Below, piece after piece: positions 9,567-19,900 of a stretch of 64,000 nucleotides of DNA. The translations under genes and the position numbers were made by a program. The notes below the pieces were generated by a model, which saw only the letters and a program-made list of their open reading frames with translations, ran no database searches and had not been told where the DNA came from. The stretch spans positions 2,241,501 to 2,305,500 of the forward strand of contig NZ_CP102288.1 of assembly GCF_025151535.1 (NCBI RefSeq), in the 5' to 3' direction. Source of the DNA: Segatella copri DSM 18205. Lineage in GTDB: Bacteria > Bacteroidota > Bacteroidia > Bacteroidales > Bacteroidaceae. Positions within the stretch are counted from its first letter, which is position 1, and each line of letters opens with the position of its first letter.

Positions 9567-11459
9567 ATGGACAAGAACAAGTTTAGTCTATTAAGTAGTA
9601 TAAAATACCCGGAAGATTTGAGACGGCTGAGCATTGACCAGCTGCCACAAGTCTGCAAAGAGTTAAGAGAAGACATTATCGACGAGGTTGCCGTCAACCC
9701 CGGTCATTTTGCCTCCTCTCTTGGCGTGGTGGAAATAACCGTAGCCCTACATTATATCTACAACACCCCATACGATCGTATTGTATGGGATGTGGGACAC
9801 CAGGCCTACGGACATAAGATATTAACAGGACGCCGCGAAAACTTCTGCACCAACCGCAAGTTGCACGGCATCCGTCCATTCCCTACACCTTTAGAAAGCG
9901 AATATGATACCTTCGCCTGCGGACATGCGAGCAATTCCATCTCCGCAGCACTCGGTATGGCCGTTGCCGCACGCGAAAACGGAGATACCGACAGGCATGT
10001 GGTAGCCGTCATTGGCGATGGAGCCATGAGCGGCGGACTGGCTTTCGAGGGACTGAACAACGTATCAAGTACACCTAACGACATGCTCATCATCCTGAAC
10101 GACAACGATATGAGCATCGACCGGGCTGTGGGCGGTATGGAGAAATATCTCCTGAACCTCGATACCAACGAGACCTACAACCGCCTGCGCTTCAAGGCAT
10201 CGCAGTGGCTGCACTCCAAAGGCTATCTCACCGAAGACCGTAAGAAGGGCATCCTGCGCCTGAACAATGCACTGAAGTCGGCACTGAGTCATCAGCAGAA
10301 CATCTTCGAGGGTATGAATATCCGCTACTTCGGACCTTTCGACGGTCATGACGTGAAGGAAGTGGCGAGAGTGCTCAAACAGCTCAAGAACATGAAGGGT
10401 CCTAAGCTGCTGCACCTGCATACCACCAAGGGAAAGGGTTACGAACCTGCCGAGAAGAGTGCTACCATCTGGCACGCGCCAGGCAAATTCGATCCGGAAA
10501 CGGGTGAGAGAATCATTGCCGATACCAGCAACCAGCCTCCTAAATATCAGGATGTTTTCGGAGAGACGCTGCTGGAACTGGCTCAGAAAAATCCGAAGAT
10601 TGTAGGTGTGACGCCAGCCATGCCTACAGGATGCTCCATGAACATCATGATGAAGGCGATGCCAAACCGTACCTTCGATGTAGGTATTGCCGAGGGGCAT
10701 GCCGTCACCTTCTCAGGAGGTATGGCGAAAGACGGACTCATCCCTTTCTGCAACATCTACAGTTCGTTTGCACAGCGTGCCTACGATAACATCATCCACG
10801 ACATGGCACTGCTCAACCTGCCGGTTATCATGTGTCTTGACCGTGCCGGACTGGTAGGTGAAGACGGACCTACCCATCATGGTGCCTTCGATATGGCGGC
10901 TCTCCGTCCGATTCCGCATCTCACCATCGCATCTCCGATGAACGAACATGAGTTGCGCAACCTGATGTATTCAGCCCAGTTGCCAGGTCATGGCAGCTAT
11001 GTAATCCGTTATCCGAGAGGCAAGGGTGTGCTCGTAGACTGGCGCAACCCGATGGAGGAAATCAAGACCGGTACCGGCAGAAAACTGAAAGACGGCACCG
11101 ATGTAGCCGTTCTCACCATCGGTCCTATAGGAAACGATGCTGCCCAGGCTATTGCTGAGGTAGAAGCCGAAACCGGAATGAGCATCGCCCACTACGATAT
11201 GCGATTCCTCAAGCCACTCGATGAAGACATTCTGAAAGAGGTGGGCGAAAAGTTCAGCCGCATCATCACCATCGAAGACGGCGTTCGTATGGGCGGTATG
11301 GGCTCAGCCGTACTGGAATGGATGAACGACCATGACTATCAGCCAAAGATGACCCGAATGGGATTGCCAGATGAGTTTGTGGAACACGGAACCGTGGCAC
11401 AGCTCAGAGAAATCGTACATCTCGATAAAGAATCAATCAAAGAAGCAATTAAGAAATGA
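9567..11459 (+). CDS. dxs: 1-deoxy-D-xylulose-5-phosphate synthase
   Basis: 630 residues, the usual length. It condenses pyruvate with glyceraldehyde 3-phosphate in a thiamine-diphosphate-dependent step, the entry to the MEP isoprenoid pathway in the cytoplasm. The N-terminal part has the thiamine-binding signature [16 protein letters not shown], with [18 protein letters not shown] before it. The middle part carries the transketolase pyrimidine domain ([33 protein letters not shown]) and the end has the transketolase C-terminal fold ([14 protein letters not shown]). It is the first gene of a three-gene run, its stop overlapping the trkA start by 4 bp (ATGA). Confidence 0.97.
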   Translation: MDKNKFSLLSSIKYPEDLRRLSIDQLPQVCKELREDIIDEVAVNPGHFASSLGVVEITVALHYIYNTPYDRIVWDVGHQAYGHKILTGRRENFCTNRKLHGIRPFPTPLESEYDTFACGHASNSISAALGMAVAARENGDTDRHVVAVIGDGAMSGGLAFEGLNNVSSTPNDMLIILNDNDMSIDRAVGGMEKYLLNLDTNETYNRLRFKASQWLHSKGYLTEDRKKGILRLNNALKSALSHQQNIFEGMNIRYFGPFDGHDVKEVARVLKQLKNMKGPKLLHLHTTKGKGYEPAEKSATIWHAPGKFDPETGERIIADTSNQPPKYQDVFGETLLELAQKNPKIVGVTPAMPTGCSMNIMMKAMPNRTFDVGIAEGHAVTFSGGMAKDGLIPFCNIYSSFAQRAYDNIIHDMALLNLPVIMCLDRAGLVGEDGPTHHGAFDMAALRPIPHLTIASPMNEHELRNLMYSAQLPGHGSYVIRYPRGKGVLVDWRNPMEEIKTGTGRKLKDGTDVAVLTIGPIGNDAAQAIAEVEAETGMSIAHYDMRFLKPLDEDILKEVGEKFSRIITIEDGVRMGGMGSAVLEWMNDHDYQPKMTRMGLPDEFVEHGTVAQLREIVHLDKESIKEAIKK

Positions 11460-12799
11460 AAATAATTATAGCTGGCGCATATGCCATAGGTACTCACCTG
11501 GCGAGACTCCTGTCACGCAGCAATGAAGAGATTACGCTCATCGATGAAAGCGAAGAGCGTCTGGCAAGCATTGGCTCCGACTGCGACCTGCTCACCATGC
11601 TGGGCAAGCCTACCAGTCTTCACATCTTACGCGATGCGGGGGTTGCAGATGCCGACCTCTTCATCGCCGTTACTCCGGTAGAAAGTACCAACATCACAGC
11701 TAGCATCCTTGCCAAGAACCTGGGTGCCAAAAGAACGGTGGCCCGCGTGGATAATCCGGAATATATGGATCAGCAGGCTCAGGAATTCTTCAAAGAATTA
11801 GGTATCAGCAAACTGATTTATCCGGAGATGCTCGCAGCCGTAGATATCAATAACGGACTGAAAATGAGTTGGGTACGTCAGCGCTGGGATGTGCACGACG
11901 GCGCACTCGTCATGCTCGGCATCAAACTGCGCGAAGGATGCGAGATACTGAACGAACCGCTCAAGAACATCAGCGGTCCTAACGACCCATACCACGTGGT
12001 AGCCATCAAGCGAGGCAGTGATACCATCATCCCTGGCGGTAACGACGAGCTGAAACTCTACGACCTCGCCTACTTCATGACCACCCGCAACTATATTCCA
12101 TATATCCGCAAGATTGTAGGCAAGGAGCACTATGTGGATGTGAAGAACGTGATGATTATGGGTGGCGGACGCACAGCCGTAAGAGCCGTGAAGAAGATGC
12201 CGGAATATATGGAATGCAAGATTATCGAGATGAGTGAGGAGCGCTGCGAATATCTCAACGATATTCTCGATGAGAACAAGACGCTCATCATTCATGGTGA
12301 CGGACGCGACATTCCGCTGCTCGTAGAAGAAGGTATCCGCAGTACTCAGGCCTTCGTGGCACTGACCGGTAACGCCGAAACCAATATCCTGGCCTGTCTT
12401 ACCGCCAAGAGAATGGGTGTGCGCAAGACGGTGGCTGCCGTAGAAAACGTAGACTACGTGAGCATGGCAGAGAGTCTGGATATCGGTACCATCATCAACA
12501 AGAAGATGATTGCCGCCAGCTACATCTACCAGATGATGCTCGATGCCGACGTGATGAACGTGAGATTCCTGATGAGTGCTAACGCCGATGTAGCTGAGTT
12601 TATAGCCAAAGAAGGTTCGAAGGTAACCAAGAAACCGGTGAAGGAACTCGGCATGCCTATCGGTGTAACCATCGGTGGACTGGTTCGCGGTGAAGAAGGA
12701 ATGCTCGTTTCGGGTAATACCCAGATAGAACCGGGCGACTCGGTGATGGTTTTCTGCCACAACATCAACATGAAGAAAATTGAGAAATACTTCATCTAA
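11456..12799 (+). CDS. trkA: Trk system potassium uptake regulator TrkA
   Basis: 447 residues with two RCK-N/RCK-C halves. Each half has a dinucleotide-binding fold: [19 protein letters not shown] at the start and [17 protein letters not shown] at about residue 230. The first glycine motif is less standard ([10 protein letters not shown]). TrkA is the cytosolic gating subunit that binds NAD(H) and ATP and controls the TrkH channel. Its start overlaps dxs and it is followed 30 bp later by trkH, so the three genes are co-transcribed. The link between isoprenoid synthesis and potassium uptake is probably only positional. Confidence 0.96.
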   Translation: MKIIIAGAYAIGTHLARLLSRSNEEITLIDESEERLASIGSDCDLLTMLGKPTSLHILRDAGVADADLFIAVTPVESTNITASILAKNLGAKRTVARVDNPEYMDQQAQEFFKELGISKLIYPEMLAAVDINNGLKMSWVRQRWDVHDGALVMLGIKLREGCEILNEPLKNISGPNDPYHVVAIKRGSDTIIPGGNDELKLYDLAYFMTTRNYIPYIRKIVGKEHYVDVKNVMIMGGGRTAVRAVKKMPEYMECKIIEMSEERCEYLNDILDENKTLIIHGDGRDIPLLVEEGIRSTQAFVALTGNAETNILACLTAKRMGVRKTVAAVENVDYVSMAESLDIGTIINKKMIAASYIYQMMLDADVMNVRFLMSANADVAEFIAKEGSKVTKKPVKELGMPIGVTIGGLVRGEEGMLVSGNTQIEPGDSVMVFCHNINMKKIEKYFI

Positions 12800-12829
12800 G
12801 CGTGAAGGAGATAGAGAAATACTTCATAT

Positions 12830-14287
12830 ATGATAAACAGCAAATTAATATATAAGATTTTAGGGCAACTGCTTTTCATAGAAGCATTCCTGCTCTTCGT
12901 CAGTCTGCTGGTAGCTTTCTATTACCAGCAGGACGACATCTTTGCCTTCATTGTGGCAACACTTACCACCATCGGAGGCGGACTGGTGCTGAAATGGCGA
13001 GGTCATGGAGCCGATAACTCAATGTCGCGCCGTGATGCCTATCTCGTGGTAACGCTCTCATGGATTGTATTCAGTTTCTTCGGAACCCTCCCCTTCATGG
13101 TGAGTGGATACATCAATAACTTTACCGATGCCTACTTTGAAACCATGTCGGGATTTACGACCACGGGAGCTACAATATTAGACGATGTAGAATGCTTCCC
13201 CCACGGACTGCTTTTCTGGCGTTCGCTCACCCAATGGATAGGCGGTCTGGGAATCGTGTTCTTCACCATCGCCCTGCTGCCATCGCTTGTAGGTGGACAG
13301 ACCAAGGTGTTTGCTGCCGAGGCAACAGGACCTATCAAAACGAAACTGCATCCCCGGCTTTCCACTTCGGCTAAATGGATATGGAGTATCTATCTGATGC
13401 TCACCATTGCCTGCATCGCATCCTACTATGTGGCAGGAATGAGTCTCTTCGACAGTTTCAACTATGCGATGACCACTACGGCTACAGGAGGTTTCTCTAC
13501 TCATAACAGCAGTACCTCGTTTTTCCATTCGCCGGCACTGGAATACATCTGTGCCTTCTTCTGCTTCCTGTCGGGTGTTAATTTCACCCTGCTCTATGCA
13601 GCCGTCATCAAGTTCAAGATCAAGGATCTGTTCAAGAATTCAGAGTTTAAGTTCTATATGTTCCTCGTTACAGCCTTCACGGCTTTCATCATGGTAGAGC
13701 TGATAGCGATGCGCAACTACGATGTGGAACATGCCTTCAGAAGTGCTATCTTCCAGGTGGTTTCTTTCATCACTACCACCGGTCTGTTTAACGACGATGC
13801 AGCCCTCTGGCCTCACGTTACCTGGGTGGTATTGGCAGCCTGCATGTTTTTCGGAGCCTGCTCGGGCAGTACGAGTGGAGGTTTGAAATGTATCCGTGGC
13901 GTGATGCTGGTAAGAATGGTGAAGAATGAATTCCGCCAGATTCTGCATCCTAACGCCGTACTGCCATTGAAGATTGATGGTGTGAACGTACCGATGCAGA
14001 AGCGTGTTACGCTGCTTGCCTTCCTCACCACTTATCTCATCATCTGTCTGGTGATATCGTTCACGATGATAGCCATGGGCATCGACAATACCAATGCCAT
14101 CACCATCACCCTGAGTTGTGTTGGTAATGTGGGACCTACGCTGGGTACGGAAATCGGACCAACCATGTCGTGGAGCGAACTGCCGGATGTGGCAAAATGG
14201 TTCTGCTCGCTGATGATGCTCATCGGTCGTCTGGAAATATTCAGTGTGCTGGTTATCTTAACGCCAGCATTCTGGAGAGAGAACTAA
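12830..14287 (+). CDS. trkH: Trk/Ktr potassium channel-forming subunit TrkH
   Basis: 485 residues, almost fully hydrophobic, with the repeated pore units of the Trk/HKT family. Filter-like stretches are seen at TMSGFTTTGATILDDVE, TTTATGGFSTHNSST, TTTGLFNDDA and LSCVGNVGPTLGTEIG. It forms the inner-membrane K+ path that TrkA gates. The start ATG at 12830 follows trkA directly. The protein ends with the usual short tail (MLIGRLEIFSVLVILTPAFW). Confidence 0.96.
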   Translation: MINSKLIYKILGQLLFIEAFLLFVSLLVAFYYQQDDIFAFIVATLTTIGGGLVLKWRGHGADNSMSRRDAYLVVTLSWIVFSFFGTLPFMVSGYINNFTDAYFETMSGFTTTGATILDDVECFPHGLLFWRSLTQWIGGLGIVFFTIALLPSLVGGQTKVFAAEATGPIKTKLHPRLSTSAKWIWSIYLMLTIACIASYYVAGMSLFDSFNYAMTTTATGGFSTHNSSTSFFHSPALEYICAFFCFLSGVNFTLLYAAVIKFKIKDLFKNSEFKFYMFLVTAFTAFIMVELIAMRNYDVEHAFRSAIFQVVSFITTTGLFNDDAALWPHVTWVVLAACMFFGACSGSTSGGLKCIRGVMLVRMVKNEFRQILHPNAVLPLKIDGVNVPMQKRVTLLAFLTTYLIICLVISFTMIAMGIDNTNAITITLSCVGNVGPTLGTEIGPTMSWSELPDVAKWFCSLMMLIGRLEIFSVLVILTPAFWREN

Positions 14288-14380
14288 CATACCCAGAGGG
14301 GGAGTTAGAAAATAAAAGAGAAGTTGATATTTGAAGTAAGAAATACGCTTACTAGACTAAGTATATTTCGCACAAAAAGC

Positions 14381-14408
14381 GTTATATATAATAAGGTATA
14401 GGTTCAGC
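14381..14408 (+). repeat. Dispersed short repeat (TATATATAATAAGGT type)
   Basis: The sequence TTATATATAATAAGGTATAG followed by GTTCAG recurs, with few changes, at 30759, 35795 and 57449. It lies in the 256-bp gap between the convergent trkH and DUF4435 genes. The rest of this gap holds no gene that I can see. Confidence 0.45.
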
Positions 14409-14543
14409 AAAAGCCTTACCGGAGAGTAAGAAACCGTACCGAAGAGTACATTTATAAACTAAATACAGGTAAAAAGAGCCTGGCGAGATATCATCTGCCT
14501 GCTTTCTTTTTACCTTTTTACTTTTTTACCTTAAATATCCTTT

Positions 14544-15542
14544 TTACCTTTCCAAATACTTTTCCACATCCGCCTGTATCTTCTGGAATTCCGGTGAGAA
14601 CTGGTAGAAGGTGTTTTTCTTCATCATCATTTTTACCTTGCCCAGACTGTTCTCATAGCATGCCATTTCGGTGCGGGCCTGCTCGGAATGGAGGGCACGG
14701 TCGCGGATTTCATTCTCCCTATCGTTGCGCAAAGCATCGCAGACGCTCTGGACGATGGGACTTACTACCAGGTCGAAGAGATGATGACCCTGTATATATA
14801 AATAGGTATTGCTCTCGTTTACACCCAGATTATTGAGGTAAAGAGCCATTTCATCCAACTCATCCTTAAGCTTCTTGAAGCGGCGCTCCAGCTGGAACAG
14901 CTTTGCCCGCACCTTCTTTCCCAAATAATCTATCGCCCATTTAGGATCCTGGATTCGGACAGAAGGCAGCATGATGACCTTATCAAACTCCGCCATATCA
15001 AAATGCATCGACATCTTGCGATGACGCACATAGAACAGCATGTGCCATAAGAAGAGGGGCCAGATGGTACGGGAATAGGACTCAAGAAAACGCTCGAAAT
15101 CGAAGATGCGACGGTCGTTGAGCGTCACCATCACACAGGTTTCGTGCAATCCTCTGGCATAACATTGGAAGTTTTCAATGGCATAGGCATAGGTATGGAA
15201 GATGTAAGGATTCTCCAACATCTGCTGGGAAGACTCAGTTGAGCCCTGACGCAGATAATCGTAATCGGCATCTACACAGGCTATCATATCCCTACCTACT
15301 CCCTTCAGCATACTGGAGATAGCAGCCTTCTTGCCTCGGTCTAAATGCTGGTTACGGGTAGGCAGCATGATATCAAAATAGCGTTTTTCATTTTCAAACT
15401 TTCCCAGTACAGAACGCCAGAAGAAGACATCATCATAGCTCTCGACGTAAGCCACAATCTTGCGCCGAGCCTTCTTCGAAGTCATCCTGTTGGCTGCCTC
15501 GAAGAACTGGGAATTGATATTATCAGTTAAACGTTTAGCCAT
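14544..15542 (-). CDS. DUF4435-type protein, partner of an SMC-like ATPase
   Basis: 332 residues. The N-terminal part (KARRKIVAYVESYDDVFFWR at ~25-45; MIACVDADYDYLRQG at ~92-106) has the acidic pattern E..D/D.D.D of TOPRIM-like DUF4435 proteins. No signal peptide or membrane segment. The gene lies 16 bp behind an AAA/ABC-type ATPase on the same strand. DUF4435 next to such an ATPase is the arrangement of the PARIS phage-defence system (AriA/AriB), where the DUF4435 protein is the released toxic nuclease. Here the pair sits among housekeeping genes, so another role is possible. The family call is moderately sure, the function is inferred. Confidence 0.7.
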   Translation of the reverse strand: MAKRLTDNINSQFFEAANRMTSKKARRKIVAYVESYDDVFFWRSVLGKFENEKRYFDIMLPTRNQHLDRGKKAAISSMLKGVGRDMIACVDADYDYLRQGSTESSQQMLENPYIFHTYAYAIENFQCYARGLHETCVMVTLNDRRIFDFERFLESYSRTIWPLFLWHMLFYVRHRKMSMHFDMAEFDKVIMLPSVRIQDPKWAIDYLGKKVRAKLFQLERRFKKLKDELDEMALYLNNLGVNESNTYLYIQGHHLFDLVVSPIVQSVCDALRNDRENEIRDRALHSEQARTEMACYENSLGKVKMMMKKNTFYQFSPEFQKIQADVEKYLER

Positions 15543-15558
15543 AATACTTCTTTTTCAC

Positions 15559-16374
15559 TTATATCGTGATGTCGCTCACATCCGTCACCCTATCGGTCCA
15601 TCCATCCATGACCACAGCAGGACTGTGGGTGGTCATGATGATCTGGATATTCGGATTAAGCTGCAGCACCAGACCGATGAGCTGCTTCTGCCATTCGAAA
15701 TGAAGGCTGATTTCCGGCTCATCCATAAAGAGGACGTATGACTGGTTATCCTCCACTAGCACGGTGAGGAGGATGGCAAGAATCTGCTTCTCACCAGCCG
15801 AGAGCTGATAAGGCGAGAGCTGCTCGCCTATCTGGTTGAAGCGGATTTCGTTGGCAGTACGGATGATGGTCTTGCCGGTATCCTTGAAAAGATTATCTAC
15901 CATATCCTGGAACATCTTCTTCGGTTCACTCAGTTTCTGAGCCTTGAAGGCTGCATCCGGTTCGCCACTCTGCAAGACGGCGATGATGCGGTTGCCGATG
16001 TTCACCTGGTAATCCAGATACTTGCGCTGCAACTGGAAGAGCTGCCAGTCGAGTTCGGTAACCAGGGTAAGGTCTATCCTGTTGATCATCTCGGCATTCA
16101 TCAATGGTCTATCTACCGATCGGATTACATCGTAGCGAATCCACTTTGCCTCCTCCGGCTCCACCTTCAGATGCACACCTTTGATCATGTGACTAGGGAA
16201 TTCACCGCCAGCCGCCAGACCCTTTACCACCTTATTTAATATAGTACTCTTGCCCACGCCGTTTACACCACTCAGGATATTGACACGGCGGTCTAGGTTC
16301 CAAAGAATATGTTTGGTACCGCTCCAGAGAGATTCAATCTCTATCTGTTTGATATAATCAGCATATTTCTGCAT
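15559..16374 (-). CDS. ABC/SMC-type AAA ATPase paired with DUF4435 protein
   Basis: 271 residues. Walker A is GVNGVGKST (~36-44), the ABC signature is LSAGEKQ (~195), Walker B is VLFMDEPEISLH (~220-231) and the switch His is in TTHSPAVV. This is the single-domain OLD/RecF-like layout. The length is shorter than typical AriA proteins (>400), the central part being compact. It is upstream of, and surely co-transcribed with, the DUF4435 gene. A -7 box TATATTTG lies at 16464-16471 on the minus strand. The ATPase class is certain. A defence role is only inferred. Confidence 0.88.
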   Translation of the reverse strand: MQKYADYIKQIEIESLWSGTKHILWNLDRRVNILSGVNGVGKSTILNKVVKGLAAGGEFPSHMIKGVHLKVEPEEAKWIRYDVIRSVDRPLMNAEMINRIDLTLVTELDWQLFQLQRKYLDYQVNIGNRIIAVLQSGEPDAAFKAQKLSEPKKMFQDMVDNLFKDTGKTIIRTANEIRFNQIGEQLSPYQLSAGEKQILAILLTVLVEDNQSYVLFMDEPEISLHFEWQKQLIGLVLQLNPNIQIIMTTHSPAVVMDGWTDRVTDVSDITI

Positions 16375-16463
16375 AAGAATAATCTCCTATCTTTAACCGT
16401 CAAGAACGGAAAAAGACTATTGTCTTAACTTCTTAACTCCTTTAAGTTTCAAAAAATATACCG

Positions 16464-16471
16464 CAAATATA
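16464..16471 (-). promoter_or_regulatory. -7 box of ATPase/DUF4435 pair
   Basis: TATATTTG on the minus strand (TAnnTTTG), about 90 bp before the ATPase start in the divergent gap to the DMT gene. Confidence 0.5.
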
Positions 16472-16492
16472 GCAAAATTCCTCGAATTTTTG

Positions 16493-16500
16493 TACCTTTG
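16493..16500 (+). promoter_or_regulatory. -7 box of DMT exporter gene
   Basis: TACCTTTG followed by CA matches TAnnTTTG, 50 bp before the exporter ATG. Confidence 0.55.
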
Positions 16501-16550
16501 CACTCGATTTTATTCAAAAATAGGAAGATTTAAATAGAAATAAGGAAAAA

Positions 16551-17495
16551 ATGGATAACAAACGACCTCTTATCGCCCACCTGTGCCTCTTCTGTTCCGG
16601 CGCATTCTGGGGACTGATGGCTCCCGTAGGCAAGGATGCCATGCTTCACGGCATCAACGGCATCGACCTGGTGAGCTTCCGTGTTTTGGGTGGTGCTCTC
16701 CTCTTTTGGCTCACCTCATTATTCACCAAGAAAGAGCATGTTCCAGTAAAAGACATCTTCAAGTTTGCTGCTGCCGGACTCTTCGCCCTCGTGTTCAACC
16801 AGTGTTCTTACACCATCGGTCTGAACATGACCTCGCCTAGCAATTCCAGCATCATGACCACCTCGATGCCTATCTTCGCCATGGTTCTCTCCTTCCTGAT
16901 ATTGAAGGAGCCTATCACCTGGAAGAAGGCACTCGGTGTATTGATGGGATGCGCAGGTGCCGTCATCATCATCATGACGAGTGCTACGGCTGGCAATGCC
17001 AAGGTGGGAAACATCTGGGGCGACCTGCTCTGTATGTCGGCGCAGCTTTCCTTCGCCCTCTACCTGTCGCTCTTCAAGAACCTGCTGTCTAAGTATTCGC
17101 TCTTCACCATCAACAAGTGGATGTTCCTCTGGGCAACGGTCCTGATATGGCCTTTCACCATCAGCCACGTGATGAGCATCGACTTTGCCCATGTTCCGAT
17201 GAGCACCTGGTGGGAAACGGGCTACGTCATCTTCTTCGGCACCTTCCTGGGTTACATCTGCATGATGATTGGTCAGAAGACGTTGCGCCCTACCGTGGTA
17301 AGTGTATATAATTATGTGCAGCCGCTGGTATCGGTTACCGTGAGTGTTTTCGTGGGTCTCGCCGTATTCAAGGGTATGCAGGCGATTGCTGCCATCCTCA
17401 TCTTCTCTGGTGTATGGCTCGTGGTAAAGAGCAAGTCGAAGCATGATATCGACCAGCACGACCACAGCCTGGCCTACGAGAAAAGGCATCCTTAA
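16551..17495 (+). CDS. EamA/DMT-family transporter
   Basis: 314 residues with ten hydrophobic segments in two EamA repeats, for example LCLFCSGAFWGLMAPVGKDA near the start and VSVYNYVQPLVSVTVSVFVG in the second half. The family moves small metabolites (amino acids, nucleosides, drugs) across the inner membrane, usually outward. The substrate cannot be read from sequence. The gene is single, with its own -7 box and a strong terminator hairpin 28 bp after the stop. Confidence 0.9.
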   Translation: MDNKRPLIAHLCLFCSGAFWGLMAPVGKDAMLHGINGIDLVSFRVLGGALLFWLTSLFTKKEHVPVKDIFKFAAAGLFALVFNQCSYTIGLNMTSPSNSSIMTTSMPIFAMVLSFLILKEPITWKKALGVLMGCAGAVIIIMTSATAGNAKVGNIWGDLLCMSAQLSFALYLSLFKNLLSKYSLFTINKWMFLWATVLIWPFTISHVMSIDFAHVPMSTWWETGYVIFFGTFLGYICMMIGQKTLRPTVVSVYNYVQPLVSVTVSVFVGLAVFKGMQAIAAILIFSGVWLVVKSKSKHDIDQHDHSLAYEKRHP

Positions 17496-17523
17496 AAGAT
17501 TTAATGTCTATTTATAAAACAGA

Positions 17524-17564
17524 AACTGTCCCCATCTGAGATAACAGATGAGGACAGTTTTTTA
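17524..17564 (+). terminator. Rho-independent terminator (GAGGACAGTTTTTT family)
   Basis: AACTGTCCCCATCTG at 17524-17538 pairs with CAGATGAGGACAGTT at 17545-17559 (one mismatch), followed by a T-run. Nearly the same hairpin recurs at 24678 and, with changes, at 29236. Confidence 0.85.
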
Positions 17565-17579
17565 TATAAGAAAAGAAGA

Positions 17580-19160
17580 TCAGCAACCGAAGTAAACCAT
17601 CAGTCCGCCCAATACGATATACAGCAGGGCGTATGGGATGGCCGAACGGAGAATCTCTCCATCCTTTCCCTCCATATCGCAGGCTGCAGTAGCAATGGCA
17701 ATACTCTGCGGACTGATCATCTTGCCACCCGTGGCTCCCGTGGTATTGGCAGCAACCAGCCAGTTTTCCTGACCGCCCTCCATACCGAAGAATGTGCTCT
17801 GCCCCGTCATGCCCAACTGGTTGGCAACATGAGCCTGGAGCTTGGCAAAGAGGATATTCGAAGAGGTATCAGACCCCGTAACGAAGGTTCCAATGGCACC
17901 AATCATCGGTGCTACCAGAGGATAGAAATCTCCCGTTAATGCCACCAGTCCGGAGGCGATGGAAGTAATCATTCCCGAATAGTTCATCACGCTCGCCAGG
18001 GCTATCAGCGAACAGATGGTTACCACCGTCTTTCGCAGATTCACCGTGGTACGGGCAAGAATCACCAACAGTCTCTTAAGGCTCAATCCCTGAATCAATC
18101 CACCAATCGTAGCACCCAGGAAGAGCATCAGGCCTGCATTGGATATCCAGCCAAACTTAAAGGTGCTGTCGAGCACTGGCAGATGAACCGCACTCACCAG
18201 ATGACTTTTGAGGAAAGCATTGACCGGAGGACAGAGTGCGCCGGAAACCAGGATGAATATCAATATAAAAAGGTAAACGCTCCATGCCTTCAGGCTTTCG
18301 GCAAGCGTAAAGGTTTCCTTATCCTGCACCTTACTCTTTCTGGCAAATACCTTGGCGTATGCGATGATGGCGATAATGGCTGCCAGCGAACCGATGATGG
18401 CTGGAGTCTCCGAACCGAGATAATAGCCGCAGACAAACTGCACTATCACGGAAATCACTCCCACCCAGAGGGCGATGATGAGATTCTTGATAAGATTATG
18501 CTTATCGGTAAGCGTCAGGATAATAAAAGGCAGGATGATAAAGAGAGGTGCCAGCTGGATAATGGCGAAGGCCGAAGTCTCGCAAATCTGAGCCGCCGAA
18601 GCCGATCCGCTTTCAGCCACCTCGTTACAGAGCGTTGTAACCGGTACACCCACGGCACCAAATCCCGTAGCCACGGTATTACCAATCAAGGAAACCAGAG
18701 CCGAGAACATCGGTTTGAAGCCGAGTCCGATGAGGATGGCAGCAGGTATCGCCACCGCCGTTCCGAAGCCCGCCATACCTTCGAGCAGTCCGCCGAATCC
18801 CCATACGAGGAGCAGCACGAGCAATCCCTTATCATCGGTAATCGATGTAAACTGCTTCTTGATCACCTCTATCTGCTTGCTTTCCACGAGGATATTATAG
18901 CTGTAGATAGCCATCAGTATGATGATGAGAATCGGGAATACCGCCTTCAGGATGCCTTCCACCACCGCCCATCCCGTCAGGGCAATCACGCTGTCCTCCG
19001 CATGTTCTGGGGCAATCATGCCTAGCGGCGAAGCAGCGAAGAGAGCGAGCAACACGGTAATTACGAGCGTCAGCAAGGCGCTTTTATGACCTGCCATCTT
19101 GAAGCCGAGCATCAGGATGAACAGCAACACGATGGGAATAATAGAAACTACAGATGCCAT
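17580..19160 (-). CDS. L-lactate permease (LctP family)
   Basis: 526 residues with 12-14 membrane spans. Family stretches include WAVVEGILKAVFPILIIILM, GGLLEGMAGFGTAVAIPAAI, GAIGTFVTGSDTSSNILFAK and the C-terminal VAANTTGATGGKMISPQSIA. It imports lactate or glycolate with protons across the inner membrane. It stands alone, convergent with the DMT exporter. A -7 box TATTTTTG is seen on the minus strand at 19214-19221. The family is sure. Lactate versus glycolate is not. Confidence 0.93.
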   Translation of the reverse strand: MASVVSIIPIVLLFILMLGFKMAGHKSALLTLVITVLLALFAASPLGMIAPEHAEDSVIALTGWAVVEGILKAVFPILIIILMAIYSYNILVESKQIEVIKKQFTSITDDKGLLVLLLVWGFGGLLEGMAGFGTAVAIPAAILIGLGFKPMFSALVSLIGNTVATGFGAVGVPVTTLCNEVAESGSASAAQICETSAFAIIQLAPLFIILPFIILTLTDKHNLIKNLIIALWVGVISVIVQFVCGYYLGSETPAIIGSLAAIIAIIAYAKVFARKSKVQDKETFTLAESLKAWSVYLFILIFILVSGALCPPVNAFLKSHLVSAVHLPVLDSTFKFGWISNAGLMLFLGATIGGLIQGLSLKRLLVILARTTVNLRKTVVTICSLIALASVMNYSGMITSIASGLVALTGDFYPLVAPMIGAIGTFVTGSDTSSNILFAKLQAHVANQLGMTGQSTFFGMEGGQENWLVAANTTGATGGKMISPQSIAIATAACDMEGKDGEILRSAIPYALLYIVLGGLMVYFGC

Positions 19161-19316
19161 AAGCCATTCAGTTTTTTAATGTTTTCGATTGCTAAATTTT
19201 ATGTTTATGACTGCAAAAATAACATATTTCTTTGAAAAAAGAAAGCATTATTTGAAAAAAATCTCTTCTTAGATGTCCGATTTTTCAATTTCATACGTCT
19301 ATAGAGTGTAAAGGTT

Positions 19317-19817
19317 ATGAGAACAGAAGAATTCAACCATATCATCCTACCAATGCGCAGCCACCTGAAAGCGTATGCGCTAAGGTTGACTGAGAGTGAC
19401 GACAATGCCGAAGACCTCGTGCAGGAAGTCATGCTCAGGCTGTGGGACATGCGCCAAAATATCCAGGCAGAAGACAACCTCAAGGCGCTCGCCATCACCA
19501 TCATGCGCAACAGGTTTTATGACCAGTGCAGGCATGAGGAGCGGAACTTCACCACCGACAAGGTAATGGAAGTACCCATAGAAGACCGGCGGGCAGAGCA
19601 ACGGGACGAGGTAAATCTCATCAAACAGATAGTGGCACAGCTCCCGCCCTTGCAGCAGCAGATATTCCGCATGAAGGAGATAGAAGGCTATACTGCCGAT
19701 GAAATCATGCAGATAACGGGATGCACAGCTGATAATCTCCGAAAGAATCTCTCCAGAGCCCGACTCAAAATCAGAGAGACCTATATGAATATCGTGAAAC
19801 AGAACAGAACAAAATAA
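19317..19817 (+). CDS. ECF-type RNA polymerase sigma factor
   Basis: 166 residues. Region 2 is clear (HLKAYALRLTESDDNAEDLV; QEVMLRLWDMRQNIQ; NLKALAITIMRNRFYDQCRH) and so is region 4 (LPPLQQQIFRMKEIEGYTAD; TGCTADNLRKNLSRARLKIR). It opens a four-gene plus-strand operon: sigma, a membrane-anchored acidic protein, a small exported protein and an outer-membrane barrel protein. The next gene starts 16 bp after its stop, behind an AGGAGGAAAG ribosome-binding site. This operon has been hit by two insertion sequences. Confidence 0.93.
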   Translation: MRTEEFNHIILPMRSHLKAYALRLTESDDNAEDLVQEVMLRLWDMRQNIQAEDNLKALAITIMRNRFYDQCRHEERNFTTDKVMEVPIEDRRAEQRDEVNLIKQIVAQLPPLQQQIFRMKEIEGYTADEIMQITGCTADNLRKNLSRARLKIRETYMNIVKQNRTK

Positions 19818-19900
19818 AGAAGGAGGAAAGAATATGAACGATAAAATAAAAAGAATCGATGAATTCAAGGATATCAATGAATTCAAGGATATCAATGAAT

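Noticed and set aside
11798..12760. Long minus-strand open frame opposite trkA (and one at 10065-10700 opposite dxs)
   Set aside because: His/Val-rich antisense shadows of well-supported genes with no promoter or family signal.
16719..17489. 256-residue minus-strand frame opposite the DMT exporter
   Set aside because: Acidic/His-rich antisense shadow without start signals.
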